From Amoebidium appalachense (taxonomy: Eukaryota; Ichthyosporea): 64,000 nt of DNA. Below the pieces are notes generated by a model that saw nothing but the letters and a program-made list of their open reading frames with translations, made no database searches and was not told the DNA's origin. Made by a program: the position numbers and the translations under genes. Numbering within the stretch: position 1 is the first letter of the stretch; each line of letters opens with the position of its first letter. Shown piece after piece: positions 45,113-64,000 of this stretch. The stretch lies in contig CAVNZM010000018.1 of NCBI GenBank assembly GCA_963693365.1, forward strand, positions 62,001-126,000, read 5' to 3'.

Positions 45113-46886
45113 ATGTCGTCCCCACCTGGGTTCACCTTTGTTGATAGAAAGGCCGGCACAAATCAAGCGCTGGCTCAAAGTCCAGAAAACGTAGGTTTTC
45201 CCTTTTTCGCCGGCTTGGATTTGGGTCTATGCAAGGTTTTCTCAGCATCATGTGTGGTGTTTTATAATGTTTGTAAGTATTTGATGGTCGATTTTATATA
45301 TAAAGAAAGAACATGAGCTTTAATGTGCTCGCTTTATTCTGGAAATCCTTTATGGAGAATGTTTGCTTGTATACGAGGTGCATTTTTTTGTGCTGCCAAA
45401 TGTGCCTCCCATTTTTCGCTGTTTCGTGCACAGGTTGCTAGAAGCTATTCAAATTTCTAAACTTTTAATCTCTTTTCTTGCGCGCGTGTGAAGGGGGGAG
45501 GGGAAGGGGTTTCCGTTTCTGGTGGTGATGGGCTTTGTGCTTTGGGGGAGGGGGGGGGGGGGGGGGGGGGGGGAGGATGATAAGAGAGAAAAAATAGCGT
45601 ACATGAATTTTTTTGGATGCTAACCCTCATAAAAAACTTTCTGCCCACAGGCGTATTCTCTGGACCTAAATGCGGCCGCTGTAGGCATGCCGACCATAGA
45701 CCCCCTTCTCTTGGCCCTGGCGGCGGCGCGCACGGCCTTTTCGCACACCGTCGAAAACAACCCATCCATATTTGGCATTCCAATGGACACCATTTATGAT
45801 TCAATCGCTCTGCCCACACACCCAGCACCCGCCACTTTGAGCCAATCACAAACCGTGCAGAATGCCCCACAAACCCCGTCTCCCGTAAGGCAGCAAGCAG
45901 CATCCTCCCAAAAGCGGATGAGCCAATCAGATGACGGCATGCAGCCACCAGCGAAAAAGCGCATTGTTTCATTGGCTGTAAATCAGGAGGCAGCACCACC
46001 CTCGAGCACGGCAAATTTCTTTTATTTCACGCCGGGTTCAGGTTCGACCTCGCCCATACCAGAAACAGAAACACGGTCCAGAATGGACTCCTCAAGTGTT
46101 GGTGATGTGGGGTCGGAGGATGATGAGCCTGGGACCAAGCGCTCTGCACACAGAGAGGTGGAGAAGAAGCGCAGAGACGATCTGAAGGTGTGTGTGCACG
46201 TGCATCCCCCCTCTTCTCCCCCCCCCCCCCCCCCCCCCCCCCCTCCTCCTCCTCCCTCTCCCCCTCCCCTCCCCCCCTCACCATCTCCCTTCACCCTACT
46301 CACGAAGGCGGGTGCTTGCTCGTGCACAAAACAAACTAAATAAATCATTGCGGCATGATTTAAATGCATGCTTCGAGAAATTGGTGTGGTTTTCAGGTTA
46401 ATATATCAGGCACGTGAAAAAAGGGCTGGAAAAATGGAAGGCCCTTAGTATGGAAGGGTCTGGTTCGATTTGCTACACAGGTTGCTATCTTTCCCCTGTT
46501 CCCCATAATTCCCCCTCCCCTCTCACCCCTCCCCCTCCCCCCTCCCCCTCTCCTTCATCCCCTCCCTCCCCACACACGCACATTCGGGCGCGTGTGGGTA
46601 CCCACCGGTTTGATACTTTCTCACCTAGCCTCCTCTCAACCTCTCCCCTTGTGCCACATACTTACCACCATGTTCCCATCCCCAGACGTACCTTACGCAG
46701 CTACAGCAACTTGTACCGGGGCTTCGCACACCCGGTGCACGCACACACCACAGTAAGGTCACGGTGGTGCGCTGTGCCGTGGAACACATCCGCGAGCTGC
46801 ATGAACGTGCCAGAACAAGGGAGAAGGAGATGGAAGCCCTTAGAAGGGAGGTGGCAAGCCTGCGCGCCAACCAACAGCAGAAATAA
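45113..46886 (+). CDS. bHLH transcription factor A, three exons, 271 aa
   Basis: Exons are 45113-45190, 45651-46187 and 46686-46886, all phase 0. The start chosen is the ATG opening MSSPP, because the paralogue at 54347 begins the same way. An upstream in-frame ATG at 45059 would add 18 residues. Residues 26-190 are Pro/Ser/Gln-rich. The basic region HREVEKKRRDDL has the His-Glu-Arg pattern of E-box (CACGTG-type) binders. Helix 1 (TYLTQLQQLVP), a loop, helix 2 (SKVTVVRCAVEHIREL) and a short leucine-zipper-like coil follow. The basic-helix segment most resembles ARNT/BMAL, but no PAS domain follows. It is likely a nuclear dimeric transcription factor. An intron splits the basic region from helix 1. 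Confidence 0.87.
45191..45650 (+). other. Intron 1 of bHLH gene A
   Basis: Donor GTAGGT, acceptor GCCCACAG. A poly-G run lies at 45547-45573. There is no other content. Confidence 0.7.
46188..46685 (+). other. Intron 2 of bHLH gene A
   Basis: Donor GTGTGTGTGC, then a C-rich block (46207-46280), ordinary sequence, a second C-rich block (46510-46575) and acceptor CCCCAG. Confidence 0.7.
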
Positions 46887-48535
46887 CCTTAATTGAGAAT
46901 GGAATGTGACGCTGTAAATAGAAGCCATGTTTTGATGGACGACCAAGTCTTGAGCATGTGTTTTATATGCGCAAAAAAATACGCCAACCCCTACCCCGTT
47001 TCTAGCCTTTCTGAGAATATTCGTGAGCAGACATCTGTATTTTTCTTGCTTTCGAATTTTAGTGAACAGGGTGCAATTGAAGCATCGTGTTTTAGCGCAA
47101 TAGAGTCACTCACATGTCAAAGTATTGAAAGTTGAATTTTTTTTTTTTTTTTGTGCATCCCTTGCGCCAAGTACCGAAGAGTTTTCCGTAAAACCTTTTC
47201 AATCTCCGTAATCATTTGTAGAGGTCCATCACAGGGTCTTGGCCCTGTAATAAGTTCAATCCTCGAATGACTATCGTAAATTTATCGTTTTTTCCCCTAC
47301 ATTTTTTCGTTCTGTTCCTGTTGAATATGATACATGTGTGAATTTCACTGAGTGCACTTTTGTTTTGTTTGCGTGTCAGCTGGTTGACAATTGACAATCA
47401 ATATAAGAATCTCACCAATCAAATTGCGATTACCATAAATACTGCTTTCTCAATTGAAGCCAACACAAACCCCCCCCCCCCTCCCCCCCCCCCCCCCCCC
47501 CCCCCCCTCCCCCCCCCTCCCCCCCAGTACACACACACGCACTTCAATTATATTTCGCTCCCGTGCACTTTTCACGTTTGTTTCTGTTGATCAAATCCCC
47601 CGGAGTCGACTCATTTTTCCTTTATACGACAAGCCAGCACTCAGCGCGTGCTTCCCCCCCCCCCCCCCCCCCCCCCCGGGGGGCCACCGGGAAAAAGCGC
47701 ATCCGGGGAAAGAAGGGGGGGGGTGGGGGGGGGGGGGGTGTTGGCAGGGACACTTATACAGTATCCCCTTGCGTATTCATAAACCTCGCGATCGGATCAG
47801 GCCTCACTCACAGTGCACTAATATTAGGAGTACTGGTGTCCGGACACAACAGTGTCAATACGGATTTACCATAGATGGTGTACCGTGTTCATGTTATCTC
47901 CTTAAACTTGGAGTTTTTTAGCTGTATCCATATACGTTTTGCAAGGCGGGCCGTTCATCAATCTTGAAGTGCATCAATAAGAAGGTGTATGAATGCTAGG
48001 GGCAGGGGCTACTGTAACTACGCTAGGTTAAACAATAGGCATATGTGTCTGTGTACTTTTCTCGATGGTTTTTGTGTGTACTTATGTGGGTAGGGGATGT
48101 CGAGGGCAGCGTAACTAGGCCTGGGAACTTCTAGCTCGGTCAAGAATCCCCCCCCCCCCCCCCCCCCCCCCCCATCCCCCCCTCCCCCGCCCCTTCCCCC
48201 CTCCCCACCTCACCACATCTCCCTCCCCCCCCCCCTCCCCCCGAGTCCCCCCCGGGCCACACACACACACAAACACCCAACACTTCAGACACACACACAC
48301 GAATAACACAAACTCAGTGTATTATTTGAATGCAAATTTGAATCTGTTCGTAACTGGTATCTACGGCCAGTTTTGATCTATCATTCGTCCCACCCATCCG
48401 GTCCCCCTCCCCTTCTCCCCCCCCCCTCCCCCCCCCCCCCCCTCCCCTCGAGCTTCCCTCCCTCCCTCCCCTGCCCCCTCCCGCCCCACACATCCGAATA
48501 CTATGATCTCCACCCACCGAAGCTTCTCTTCTTCA

Positions 48536-48589
<54 letters not shown>

Positions 48590-48804
48590 GAAAAGAAACA
48601 CACACACTGCTTTTTTTTTTTTGCCAAACTCGGTATATATATTTATCTCCCGAGGGGTAGCATGAGGGGGAGAAAAGCTAGGCTAATAGTAACCATGAGA
48701 TAGTGAGTAGACTACAGTAAGAGGATGCAACGAAACAACGGGATATTGAAGTTTTGCAACTCATTATTTTATTGGATGTAGGCGAACCATGCAAATTACA
48801 CTTA
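46887..48804. other. Intergenic region between bHLH gene A and LINE copy 2
   Basis: 46887-47460 is AT-rich single-copy sequence, probably including the 3' UTR of gene A. C-runs occupy 47470-47525, 47655-47678, 48148-48240 and 48410-48580, the last followed by an A-run and then a T-run. No gene is recognised. Confidence 0.5.
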
Positions 48805-49958
48805 AAGACAAAAGTGCGAATAAATGTAAGTCTAATAGAAGGATGGAGGGGTGTGTCTTTAAAAATATTAGCCGAGAAGAAAGCTAACCGCTTACGAGCC
48901 AACTCTAAGAGGGTAGAGTTGGCTCGTAAGCGGTTAGCTTTCTTCTCGGCTAATATTTTTAAAGACACACCCCTCCATCCTTCTATTAGACTTACATTTA
49001 TTCGCACTTTTGTCTTCCCGGCATGTGAATATGGTTTACCCCTTCTCGCCGCTTGGATCAAGAAAGAGAGAACTAGAGCGCTTAAACCCTTGGCAAATTT
49101 CCTTGAAGCAGAAGTTGCCTCCTTTCTATCTAACAACTGTTGTAAACCTGGGCCTGTAACGCTCTCGATATATGGTCTGGTCCCAATAGCTGCTAGAGTA
49201 TCCTATCTCGCGCTGAAATTCAATAAGCACATAAGCCGCTTAAAGAAGTATTTGCCCTCCCACCCTCTCTTCTCTATCCGACCTGTCCCCTCCTCACCTC
49301 TCCCCTCTTTCCTCCCCTCTCTCTCCCCTTCTCCCCTGGGCACAAATACAAATAAACCCCGCAATAGTGTGTGTGTGACTTTGGACTGCCACTTACTTAT
49401 TAAACATGTACACAATCACAAGATAATCACGCAATATAACAAATGGAAAAAGATACCACACGACACTAGACCCGATGAAAGCATACACCTTGAAAAACTA
49501 AGCCTTATGTCTCGTTTTATATATACTGACCGCCTCAACCATATTGCCAAATATGGCACTCGCAAGTGTATAACACCTAAATACATATTACCTTCCTGTA
49601 GAACTGGTCTTTCTCTAGCTGATGGTATTATTGATCAATTACCACGCTTTTACTGTACACGTGCTATACAGTGGAGATCTAATAAGTATAAGGTGGCATC
49701 ATTTGCATGCCCAAACAACACACACACACACCAGTTTAACCGGTCATGTATCGCCAAATGTAGTTTGATAGACCACATAATACCGCAACACACACACGTC
49801 ACATTCACAACAGACACCCAGAAAGATAGCCTACCTGTAAATTACAACATCCTTGATTTTATACTAAACACGCGTAACTACGACCTGTTTATTAGATGTA
49901 TTGATTGGCTTGAGAAACACATCACTACAAAATTATAGCGCACGCGCACACACACACA

Positions 49959-50019
<61 letters not shown>

Positions 50020-50051
50020 CCAGCTGATACCGAGTGTCCCGAGGGGAGCCC

Positions 50052-50095
<44 letters not shown>

Positions 50096-50287
50096 GGGGA
50101 ACCCCAACTAATTGATTTCTCCTTGTAGTCTTTATGGTGTCTCGTAGAGAAAGTAAACCCTGATATATAGTCACCACCCGACATCTATGGACGTGATCAT
50201 GATATACCGCTGAGGGGATATTCCGAGCAAACCCCCCCCCCCCATACCTGAGACTGGTTCTCTTTGCCTCGAGTAAACAGCGTAAAC
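48805..50287 (+). mobile_element. 5'-truncated LINE copy 2 with fold-back 5' end
   Basis: From about 48908 to 50287 the plus strand matches the 3' part of copy 1: the last 340 or so ORF2 codons without stops (to 49938), the (CA)n tract, an A-run (50055-50094) and the same tail of about 190 bp ending CGTAAACCCC. The C-terminal protein sequence reads the same as in copy 1, so insertion was recent. The 5' end is an inverted repeat: 48805-48907 is the reverse complement of 48914-49016. The copy lacks the endonuclease and the YADD region, and is therefore dead. Confidence 0.93.
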
Positions 50288-51015
<728 letters not shown>

Positions 51016-51903
51016 ATCCCGATGCGGCGTGTCTCAATGAAGGAGTCATCATCAGTGAAACTGAGCTCTACTGCCAGATCTAAAAACAGATAATATTGAT
51101 TGGTATTTTCTATTTCTTTGTAACTATAAGCACATGTGCACGTGGGGGTGGTATGTAGCTCTTATAAATTTTAGGAACAGAATATACTATGTAAGTAGCT
51201 AAGCAGTACTAATCGCGCACGGAGCACGCATTACGCGTAGCTCTATAATGTTTGTTGCTCCTGCCTAATATGGCGGCAACCAATCGTATCCTGCTCTGAT
51301 CGGTCAGGAGGGAGGTAAATTTTTGTACGAAAATCCGCTTGACGTGCCCTGTTGGCATGCTTTTGCCGTGAGATTAAGGAAATATAGCTGTGAAAACAGA
51401 AAACAATTTTGAACATTTAAATTCTGTTCTTTGGCTATGTTTTGGTATATTTTGCAGATATACACTCACGCTAACAATTATCCGGACTCGGAGTCCCGGA
51501 ATGAGCGATCAAAGGAATGCGATCCGATAGCTGTTTGCGAGACTCGGTACTGTACCCCGGTTAGGCTTGTAGCTTTTTACACAGGTTTTATTTGCATACT
51601 ATGCATTTATATAATAAGCGATATTTTATGGTTTATTAGAGACATAATTATGCACAATATTTAAATAATATTCATGCCTCGCCTCAAATCTTGCCTGAGT
51701 TCAAAACAGCGCTAGCCTATTTGGACCAATCACACAAACCCGGCTCCTGACCTGTGCGGCACCCAGGGTTCGAAGGACGGTGGAGCCCATTAACGGAAGT
51801 CGAAATCCCGTTTCGGAAAACCTCTTCGAAAATCGGAATGCTCCGTCGGAGCAGGCCCACCAAAAATCGTAATCGTCGCGCATCAGTAAACTTGAGTACT
51901 TGT
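51016..51903. other. AT-rich intergenic sequence
   Basis: Single-copy sequence without a supported gene. A CCAAT motif occurs near 51269. A block rich in TTCGAA/CGGAA near 51780-51860 vaguely resembles one at 53480-53560. Confidence 0.4.
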
Positions 51904-52336
51904 ACTTGAGTTGGTTAACATTGTGAGAATAATCCCAATTAGTAACTTGAGTTGGTTAACATTGTGAGAATAATCCCAATTAGTAATGCAACAAGTGAAC
52001 GTGGCTTCTCTGGTGTGAATATCATTAAGACTTCTCTCAAAGCACGTATGACAACACAGACAGTGCACAATCAGCTCATGATAGCCATGAATGGGCCGGA
52101 TATTGAGGCAGATGTGAAGCACGTGAAAGCTGAGCTTAAGTTTCAGAAAGAAATGGCTAAGAAATTAGTTAAAGAGGGCAAACTGAAAGGGTTGACTGTA
52201 GAAGGGGCCAAGGAGCAGCTGGGAAAGGCCCAGCCACGTGGCCGAGGCAGCAGCCCAAAAGAAGGCTCTGGCAGATTTCCTGGCTTTTGACTGGAACAGG
52301 GTGCACAATGTGTATATTGCCAACCCTTTCAAATAA
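51904..52336 (+). pseudogene. hAT-type transposase C-terminal dimerisation remnant
   Basis: From 51952 the frame reads VNIVRIIPISNATSERGFSG, then NIIKTSLKARM and MIAMNGPDIE. This is the conserved hAT C-terminal dimerisation region (NAxSERGFS, N-x-IKT, NGP). The N-terminal catalytic part is missing. A 41-bp tandem duplication (51904-51985) sits at the 5' edge. Near 52240 the reading appears to shift: the next frame continues QKKALADFLAFDWNRVHNVY to a TAA at 52334-52336, which overlaps an AATAAA. This is a truncated, frameshifted transposon fragment; no terminal inverted repeats were seen. Confidence 0.75.
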
Positions 52337-53420
52337 ATTGGATCTCTGACAACACACCAGCACCTAGTAACCGTCAAGTAGTGTCCCTTGTTTTTATTTA
52401 AAAATTCTGGGGGAGGGGAGGGGAGCCTCGGGAGGGGAGGGGAGGGGGGGGGGGAGTGAGTTGAGGCAGCAACATGGAAAGCTCAGGCAGAAATCGCATG
52501 TTTGGGGTGGGGGGAGGGGGGCCCGGGGGGGGGGAAGAAAATCACGTTGGGTGGTTGTGTTCGTGTTTGTGTGTGTGTGAGTATTTTTCTTTGCAATTGT
52601 GTGTGCGTGTGTGGTGGGTATGTATGCACGGCGTGTGCGTCTGTGACAGTGTATGTGTACAGGTGCACGTGTACTAGCCTAGGTCACATGTGGTGTCACG
52701 GCTCACGTATATGTGGGGTGCATGTGTGTCTTTGAACGGAACACAGTGGTGCACAGTACTAGTGTGTGTATTGCCTGCCATTTAAGACGCGTGCCACTGA
52801 TCGTTGATACACGTGGCACCTGCACCTGGTGGCAGTCGACTCTGAGCATCTAGATCCATTCCATGTTTAGGCCTTCCTGGGGGGGAAGGGGGGGGGGGGG
52901 GGGGAGTACTAGTAGGGGGGGGGGGGGGGGGGGGGGATCCGCCTGAGAGGGGGGGGGGAGAGGGGTGAGGCCGGAGCGGCGGTGGGGGAGAAGGAGGGGC
53001 AGCACTGGTGGAGGGAACGATGGGCAGCGGAGGAGGGGGGGAATGGGGTTCGATTTCTGGGGGGGGGGAAGTTTCGAAGTGGAGGCCGGCCTATATATAC
53101 ATGCGCAGGCACATGCATTGTATGTTCATGTGGCCATGCATGGCTATGATGCATATGTGGTGTCACGGCTGTGTGTGTTTAAATGTGTGTGTGTGTGTCT
53201 GTCTGTGTGTGTGTGTGTGTGTGCGCGTGGGTGTGTGCATAATTGTGTTTGGTGTGACAACATGTACATGTGCTAGGCTGGCACTCTAGTCAGGGTCTGC
53301 CATTGAACATTCTACAGGGAACGTACGGGAGACACGTACGTACGTGTGCAGCTTGTGTGGGTGGTGTATGCCCCGTGTATGATGAGACCTGCGAAGTCAT
53401 GGGGAGCTTCTCCCCGGGGG

Positions 53421-53467
<47 letters not shown>

Positions 53468-53700
53468 CGCTCGGGCGTTCCGATTCGGCCGGGACGATTT
53501 TCGGAACTGTGTTTTCAAATATCGGAAATTCCGATTTTTTTTTCGTAACTTCGAACCCGGTCCTGTGCTGACCGTCGGTTGGGATCACTAACCAATCAAA
53601 TGCGATTCAAACCGGTTTTCAAACATTCCACACATTCCCGCCTGGCCACTGTCTGTGGGACAGTGGGAGTGGCATGATATTAGCCAATCATTGCTCGCCG
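52337..53700. other. G-rich intergenic sequence upstream of bHLH gene B
   Basis: G-rich tracts lie at 52410-52455, 52508-52540, 52880-52935 and 53424-53467, with GT-rich pieces between. CCAAT motifs at 53592 and 53682 may belong to the gene B promoter. No gene is recognised. Confidence 0.5.
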
Positions 53701-53709
53701 CCCCTCGAG

Positions 53710-53717
53710 TATATAAA
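53710..53717 (+). promoter_or_regulatory. TATA box of bHLH gene B
   Basis: A TATATAAA motif lies 28 bp downstream of a CCAAT box (53682-53686) and 630 bp upstream of the start codon. A long (CA)n tract (54062-54144) fills the space. The 5' UTR is therefore either long or spliced. Confidence 0.5.
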
Positions 53718-54059
53718 CGCGTCTCGGCCACTAAATTCGAGCCAAATTACGTACATGATAGGCTAATTACAGGTGCGGGGTCTGCACATCTCCACACGTG
53801 ACTACATACACGTGCACATGCATATGCACTGGGAAACACACTCATACGGTTTGTTATCATAGTGTGCACTCACGAAAGCTCACACGCACATATACACAGA
53901 CGGAGAGACATACACTCACATTTGAGAGCCATACACTCACGCACAGTGCAATTGCACTACACACAAAACAACCAACAAACACACAGTGGATTAAACACGC
54001 ACGCACGCACGAACAAACGCAAAAATTCTCACACACATACACAAAAAATCAGATAAACG

Positions 54060-54149
<90 letters not shown>

Positions 54150-54346
54150 AAACCAGTACCCCTTTCACGTGATTGAACGCCTAGTCATAGTATGAGTGCA
54201 AAAAAAGCACATGTATTTTATCCATGCACAGGCACACACGCCCACGTGTCATACATCTATGAAGTGCACGGTAAATTTGCACACAATTATCCTCAGCCAT
54301 TACAACCCCTTTGCCACTCCCTTCACGTACGTGCGTTGCGGACGCC

Positions 54347-57273
<2,927 letters not shown>

Positions 57274-57319
57274 CCTACCAGACTGTGTTGCTCTATGCAA
57301 GCTCCTTAGTTGCCTTATA

Positions 57320-57550
57320 TGGAATCGCAGTGTTACCTTATATGGAAGTGCACAGTGTTGTCTTTAAATGGGATTCCGGTGTTGCCTTATATAGAAATGC
57401 AGCGTTGTCTCTAAATGGGAGTCCGGTGTTGCCATATATAGAAATGCAGCGTTGTCTTTAAATGGGAGTCCGGTGTTGCCTTATAGAGGAATGCGGCGTT
57501 GTCTTTAAATGGGAGTCGGTGTTGCCTTTTATAGAAATGCAGTGTTGACT
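57320..57550 (+). repeat. 47-bp minisatellite in the 3' flank of bHLH gene B
   Basis: About five imperfect units alternate TTGCCTTATATAGAAATGCA with GTTGTCTTTAAATGGGAGTC. They begin within 50 bp of the stop codon, so they are probably transcribed as 3' UTR. Confidence 0.85.
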
Positions 57551-61469
<3,919 letters not shown>

Positions 61470-61640
61470 CCGGGGGGGGGGGGGGGGGGGGGGGTTTGAA
61501 TGCGGAACATGGTACGCGTGAAGTACGCATACACGATGAGAAGAAGCATGGTGCAGGACACATGCAAAGGCAAACATTCAAGTATGCCGTCATAAGCAGA
61601 GCTGATCCTCAGGGCAGGGGGGTGTTCAGGTGGGTGGACC
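61470..61640 (+). repeat. Copy of the G-run-headed dispersed repeat
   Basis: A G-run (61471-61494) is followed by GAATGCGGAACATGGTACG, ACGATGAGAAGAAGCATGGT and CATAAGCAGAGCTGATCCTC. The blocks match the copy at 33310-33460 in the same order. Confidence 0.8.
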
Positions 61641-62354
61641 GCATGCACAGCGAATAAATAATCACTAATCCACTACGATCGGGAGTCTGTATGGTACCCC
61701 TGCCGTGCACACGCACACGGGCAGTGGGTGATTCTTAAATAGCACACAGCGGCCAATGAGGCTCCACATACCACACCCATATATGGACACATACCTGCCA
61801 TATAAGGGCACGGGAACAACTACCAATACACACGATCAGCCAATCGTGTGATAGCCCGGGAATGACACTTGAGGAAACTTATAGGGTAGAACGGGAAGCC
61901 CTAGCGTACAAACCCACACACAACTTGAGCACCAGCATACCAGATACTGGGGAAAAAAGAACATGCCTACCACATAACCACAGCGCAAGAGGGACCCGAC
62001 CTAATAATAACAGAACCAACAACGAAAGAGGCAGTCAAAGCAACACAGCCTAAAGGTGGGGGGTAAAAAAAATAAAATAAAAAAATGAAAAGAATTGTTC
62101 TGCTGGGATATTCTAAGTGATATGAAAAATACAAAAGAAACAATGAAAAAAACAAAAAAAACAAAAATGAAAAAACAAAACAGGAGTTGTGTGGTACTAC
62201 GTGCACTGTACAGACACACCAATCGCAGCCACCAGGTAATAGCCTTATATGGCGCCGGCAGCATTCATGCCGGCCTTGCCCGCGCAAACTTCATCCTGTA
62301 AATGCATATTCCAGTCAGCACCCACAACATCCCCCCCTGCACAAAAATACAAAT

Positions 62355-62393
<39 letters not shown>

Positions 62394-62747
62394 CATTTGT
62401 GCTTTATTGTGATATACAGCATGTACCAGTTCACAAAGAGATCAGGAAAGTTTGCACAAAGGTAAGGTGAAGTCCATCCTGGAGGAAAAAGAAACGGGAG
62501 GAGGAAGAGAGGTGGGTGGGTGGTGGTGGTGGTGGTGGTGGTGGTGGTGGTGGTGGTGGTGGTGGTGGGGGGGGGGGGGGGGGGGGGTAAAATGTGGAGC
62601 ACAATATAAAGCCCATCACAAATCCAAACATACGCACACAGCCATACAAGAGCTTGCACAGAGGTGCGCGCTCCCGCGCGCAGGTGTGTGTGTGTGTGTG
62701 TGTCCGTGTCCGTGTGTGTGTATTTGGGGTGGGGTGGGGGTGGGGGT

Positions 62748-62780
<33 letters not shown>

Positions 62781-62798
62781 CCAAAGCAGACGTACAAT
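61641..62798. other. 3' flank of the eRF1 gene
   Basis: 61641-62350 is mostly ordinary sequence. A 63-codon plus-strand frame at 61862-62053 is unassigned. A TTTATT at 62403-62408 is AATAAA on the minus strand and may be the eRF1 poly(A) signal, 390 bp after its stop. (GT)n lies at 62357-62392 and (GGT)n at 62514-62566. G-runs follow at 62567-62587 and 62745-62779. Confidence 0.5.
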
Positions 62799-63690
62799 TT
62801 ACAGGTAGTCGTCGTAGTCAAAGTCCTCCTCGTCAAACTCCATCTCCTGAAAATCGACCTTGTAGCGCAATAGAGCCCCCACCCCACCAAAACCACGCAC
62901 GAATTGGGCCCCCTCCTGGCTCTTATCGGTAATGATCTCCAGCGTGGTGCCGAATGTCTTGTAATTGTTTGCAAACCACTCGATCACCGGTAGGGCTTCG
63001 ACGATTTCGAGGTCCGTGCCTGTCACTTCGTCCTGTGTCCGTGTCCGTGTGTGTGTGTGTGTGTGTGTGTGCGCATGTGGATGCGGAAAGGAGAGGTGGG
63101 AGGGGGAGGGGTTTGTCAGTCACGGTGGTATTGTCTAGAATAGAAAAACCGGGAGAGAGGGGTGGATGAGTGTGGATGCCCAAAGGTGCATCGTATGTGT
63201 GTTGCTTCCCACCCATATAAACGGAAAGTGAGATAAGAAAACACGTTTTACAACCCCCTCCCCCCCCCCCCCCCCCCCTCCCCCTTCTGCCCCCCCAAAC
63301 CCCAAACACGCACCGACCATCTCCCCTCCCCCCGTATATTCCCACCAGCACCCAATCCACACACGTGCACCCCCGGCACACAAACGACAATGACCACAAC
63401 ACCACACACACAACCGTGCATACAAAAACAAAACGGTCCATCGAATCAATCACAATCAAAGCAACACCCCCCCCCCCCCCCCCCCCTCTCTCTGGAAAAT
63501 AAAAATATAAAATGGAACAAAACAAAAAGATAGACCCACGGACCTGGAAAAATTTCTTCTTGTCCTTCTCCTGTTCGGGCGTGAGGTAGTGCACGATGAC
63601 GTCATCACTGTTGGGGTTCTTGACCTCGTACCGTGTGATCTCAAGGTTCTCCCACACAATCGTCACCTCGGCTGCACCCATCTCCAGCGC
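62799..63690 (-). CDS. ETF1: Eukaryotic peptide chain release factor 1 (eRF1), last two exons, 5' part outside window
   Basis: eRF1 reads all three stop codons in the ribosomal A site and triggers release of the finished protein, with eRF3. The two exons here are 63690-63544 (49 codons) and 63032-62799 (77 aa plus stop), joined in phase 0. They encode the C-terminal domain that binds eRF3: [55 protein letters not shown] and [16 protein letters not shown], ending in an acidic DYDDYL tail like the human one. The NIKS and GGQ motifs lie upstream, off the right end. The 511-nt intron is G/GT-rich on its sense 5' side and CA-rich near its acceptor. Confidence 0.93.
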
Positions 63691-64000
63691 CTGTGCACGT
63701 GTGTGTGTGTGTGTGTGTGTGTTTGGGGGGGAGAGGGGAGAGGGGAGGGGGTAGGGGGGAGAGGGGCAGGTGTAGGCCTGGAGGAGGCGGACGGGGGAGG
63801 GGGGAGGGGGGCGGGGGATGACGTCTTAGTGCCTGTCGGTGTTTCTCATGCTTTTCGTGTCCGTGTGGTATACATACATTGCGGCCGTGCAACGGCTTAT
63901 CACCCAAACCAAGGACACGAAAAACCACATGCTCTTGTGTGAGTACCCAACCGTGCAAAAGGCCCAAAACTGTTCTAAGTGCCCCCCCCCCCCCCCCCCC
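63691..64000 (-). other. Start of a further eRF1 intron, running off the window
   Basis: The acceptor of the 63690-63544 exon (CAG) is preceded on the sense strand by (CA)n (63698-63721) and C-rich DNA. The window ends in a C-run. The previous coding exon was not found. Confidence 0.6.

Noticed and set aside
48678-49136. 152-codon minus-strand frame matching plus-strand frame 3017-3499
   Set aside because: It is the antisense shadow of the LINE ORF2 C-terminus, extended by the fold-back arm.

Overview
The window is nuclear DNA of a eukaryote, most likely an opisthokont or holozoan protist. The evidence is conserved eukaryotic genes split by many GT-AG introns, TATA and CCAAT promoter elements, TTAGGG-type telomere-like repeats, a LINE retrotransposon, a hAT transposase fragment and a bHLH domain resembling the ARNT/BMAL type. 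An ichthyosporean such as Sphaeroforma would fit, but I cannot fix the species. Most of the long open frames here (Thr-His, Cys-Val, poly-Pro, poly-Gly, Cys-Val-Arg-Ala) are translated microsatellites, not genes.

Layout. 1-1880: homopolymers and low-complexity DNA, no gene recognised. 1882-6660 (minus): near full-length LINE with ORF1 and an endonuclease-reverse transcriptase ORF2. 7280-24081 (plus): a USO1/p115 vesicle-tethering gene that I could rebuild as 21 exons with consistent phases, giving 778 codons plus stop. 26377-27363 (plus): a two-exon ubiquitin-like-domain protein. 28794-35019 (minus): proteasome subunit alpha type-6 (PSMA6), five exons, 246 aa, the same length as the human protein. 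36150-37115 (minus): an unrecognised single-exon protein of 321 aa. 43.6-44.6 kb: a GC-rich minisatellite and two possible terminal exons. 45113-46886 and 54347-57273 (plus): two tandem bHLH transcription-factor paralogues. Between them lie a 5'-truncated LINE copy with a fold-back end (48805-50287) and a hAT transposase remnant (51904-52336). 62799-63690 (minus): the last two coding exons of eRF1 (ETF1), whose 5' part lies beyond the right edge.

The most unusual signal is intron architecture. On the sense strand of genes on both strands, introns tend to start with (GT)n or (GTGC)n repeats directly at the donor, followed by poly-G. They tend to end with poly-C, (CA)n, (CT)n or (CCCA)n before the acceptor. 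The two ends of one intron are therefore often mutually complementary in the pre-mRNA. A dispersed repeat of about 180 bp, usually headed by a poly-G run, lies antisense to the host gene in every intron where I could orient it.

The genes do not form a functional pathway. They are housekeeping genes (membrane traffic, proteasome, translation termination) plus a local bHLH duplication, embedded in a repeat-rich genome.
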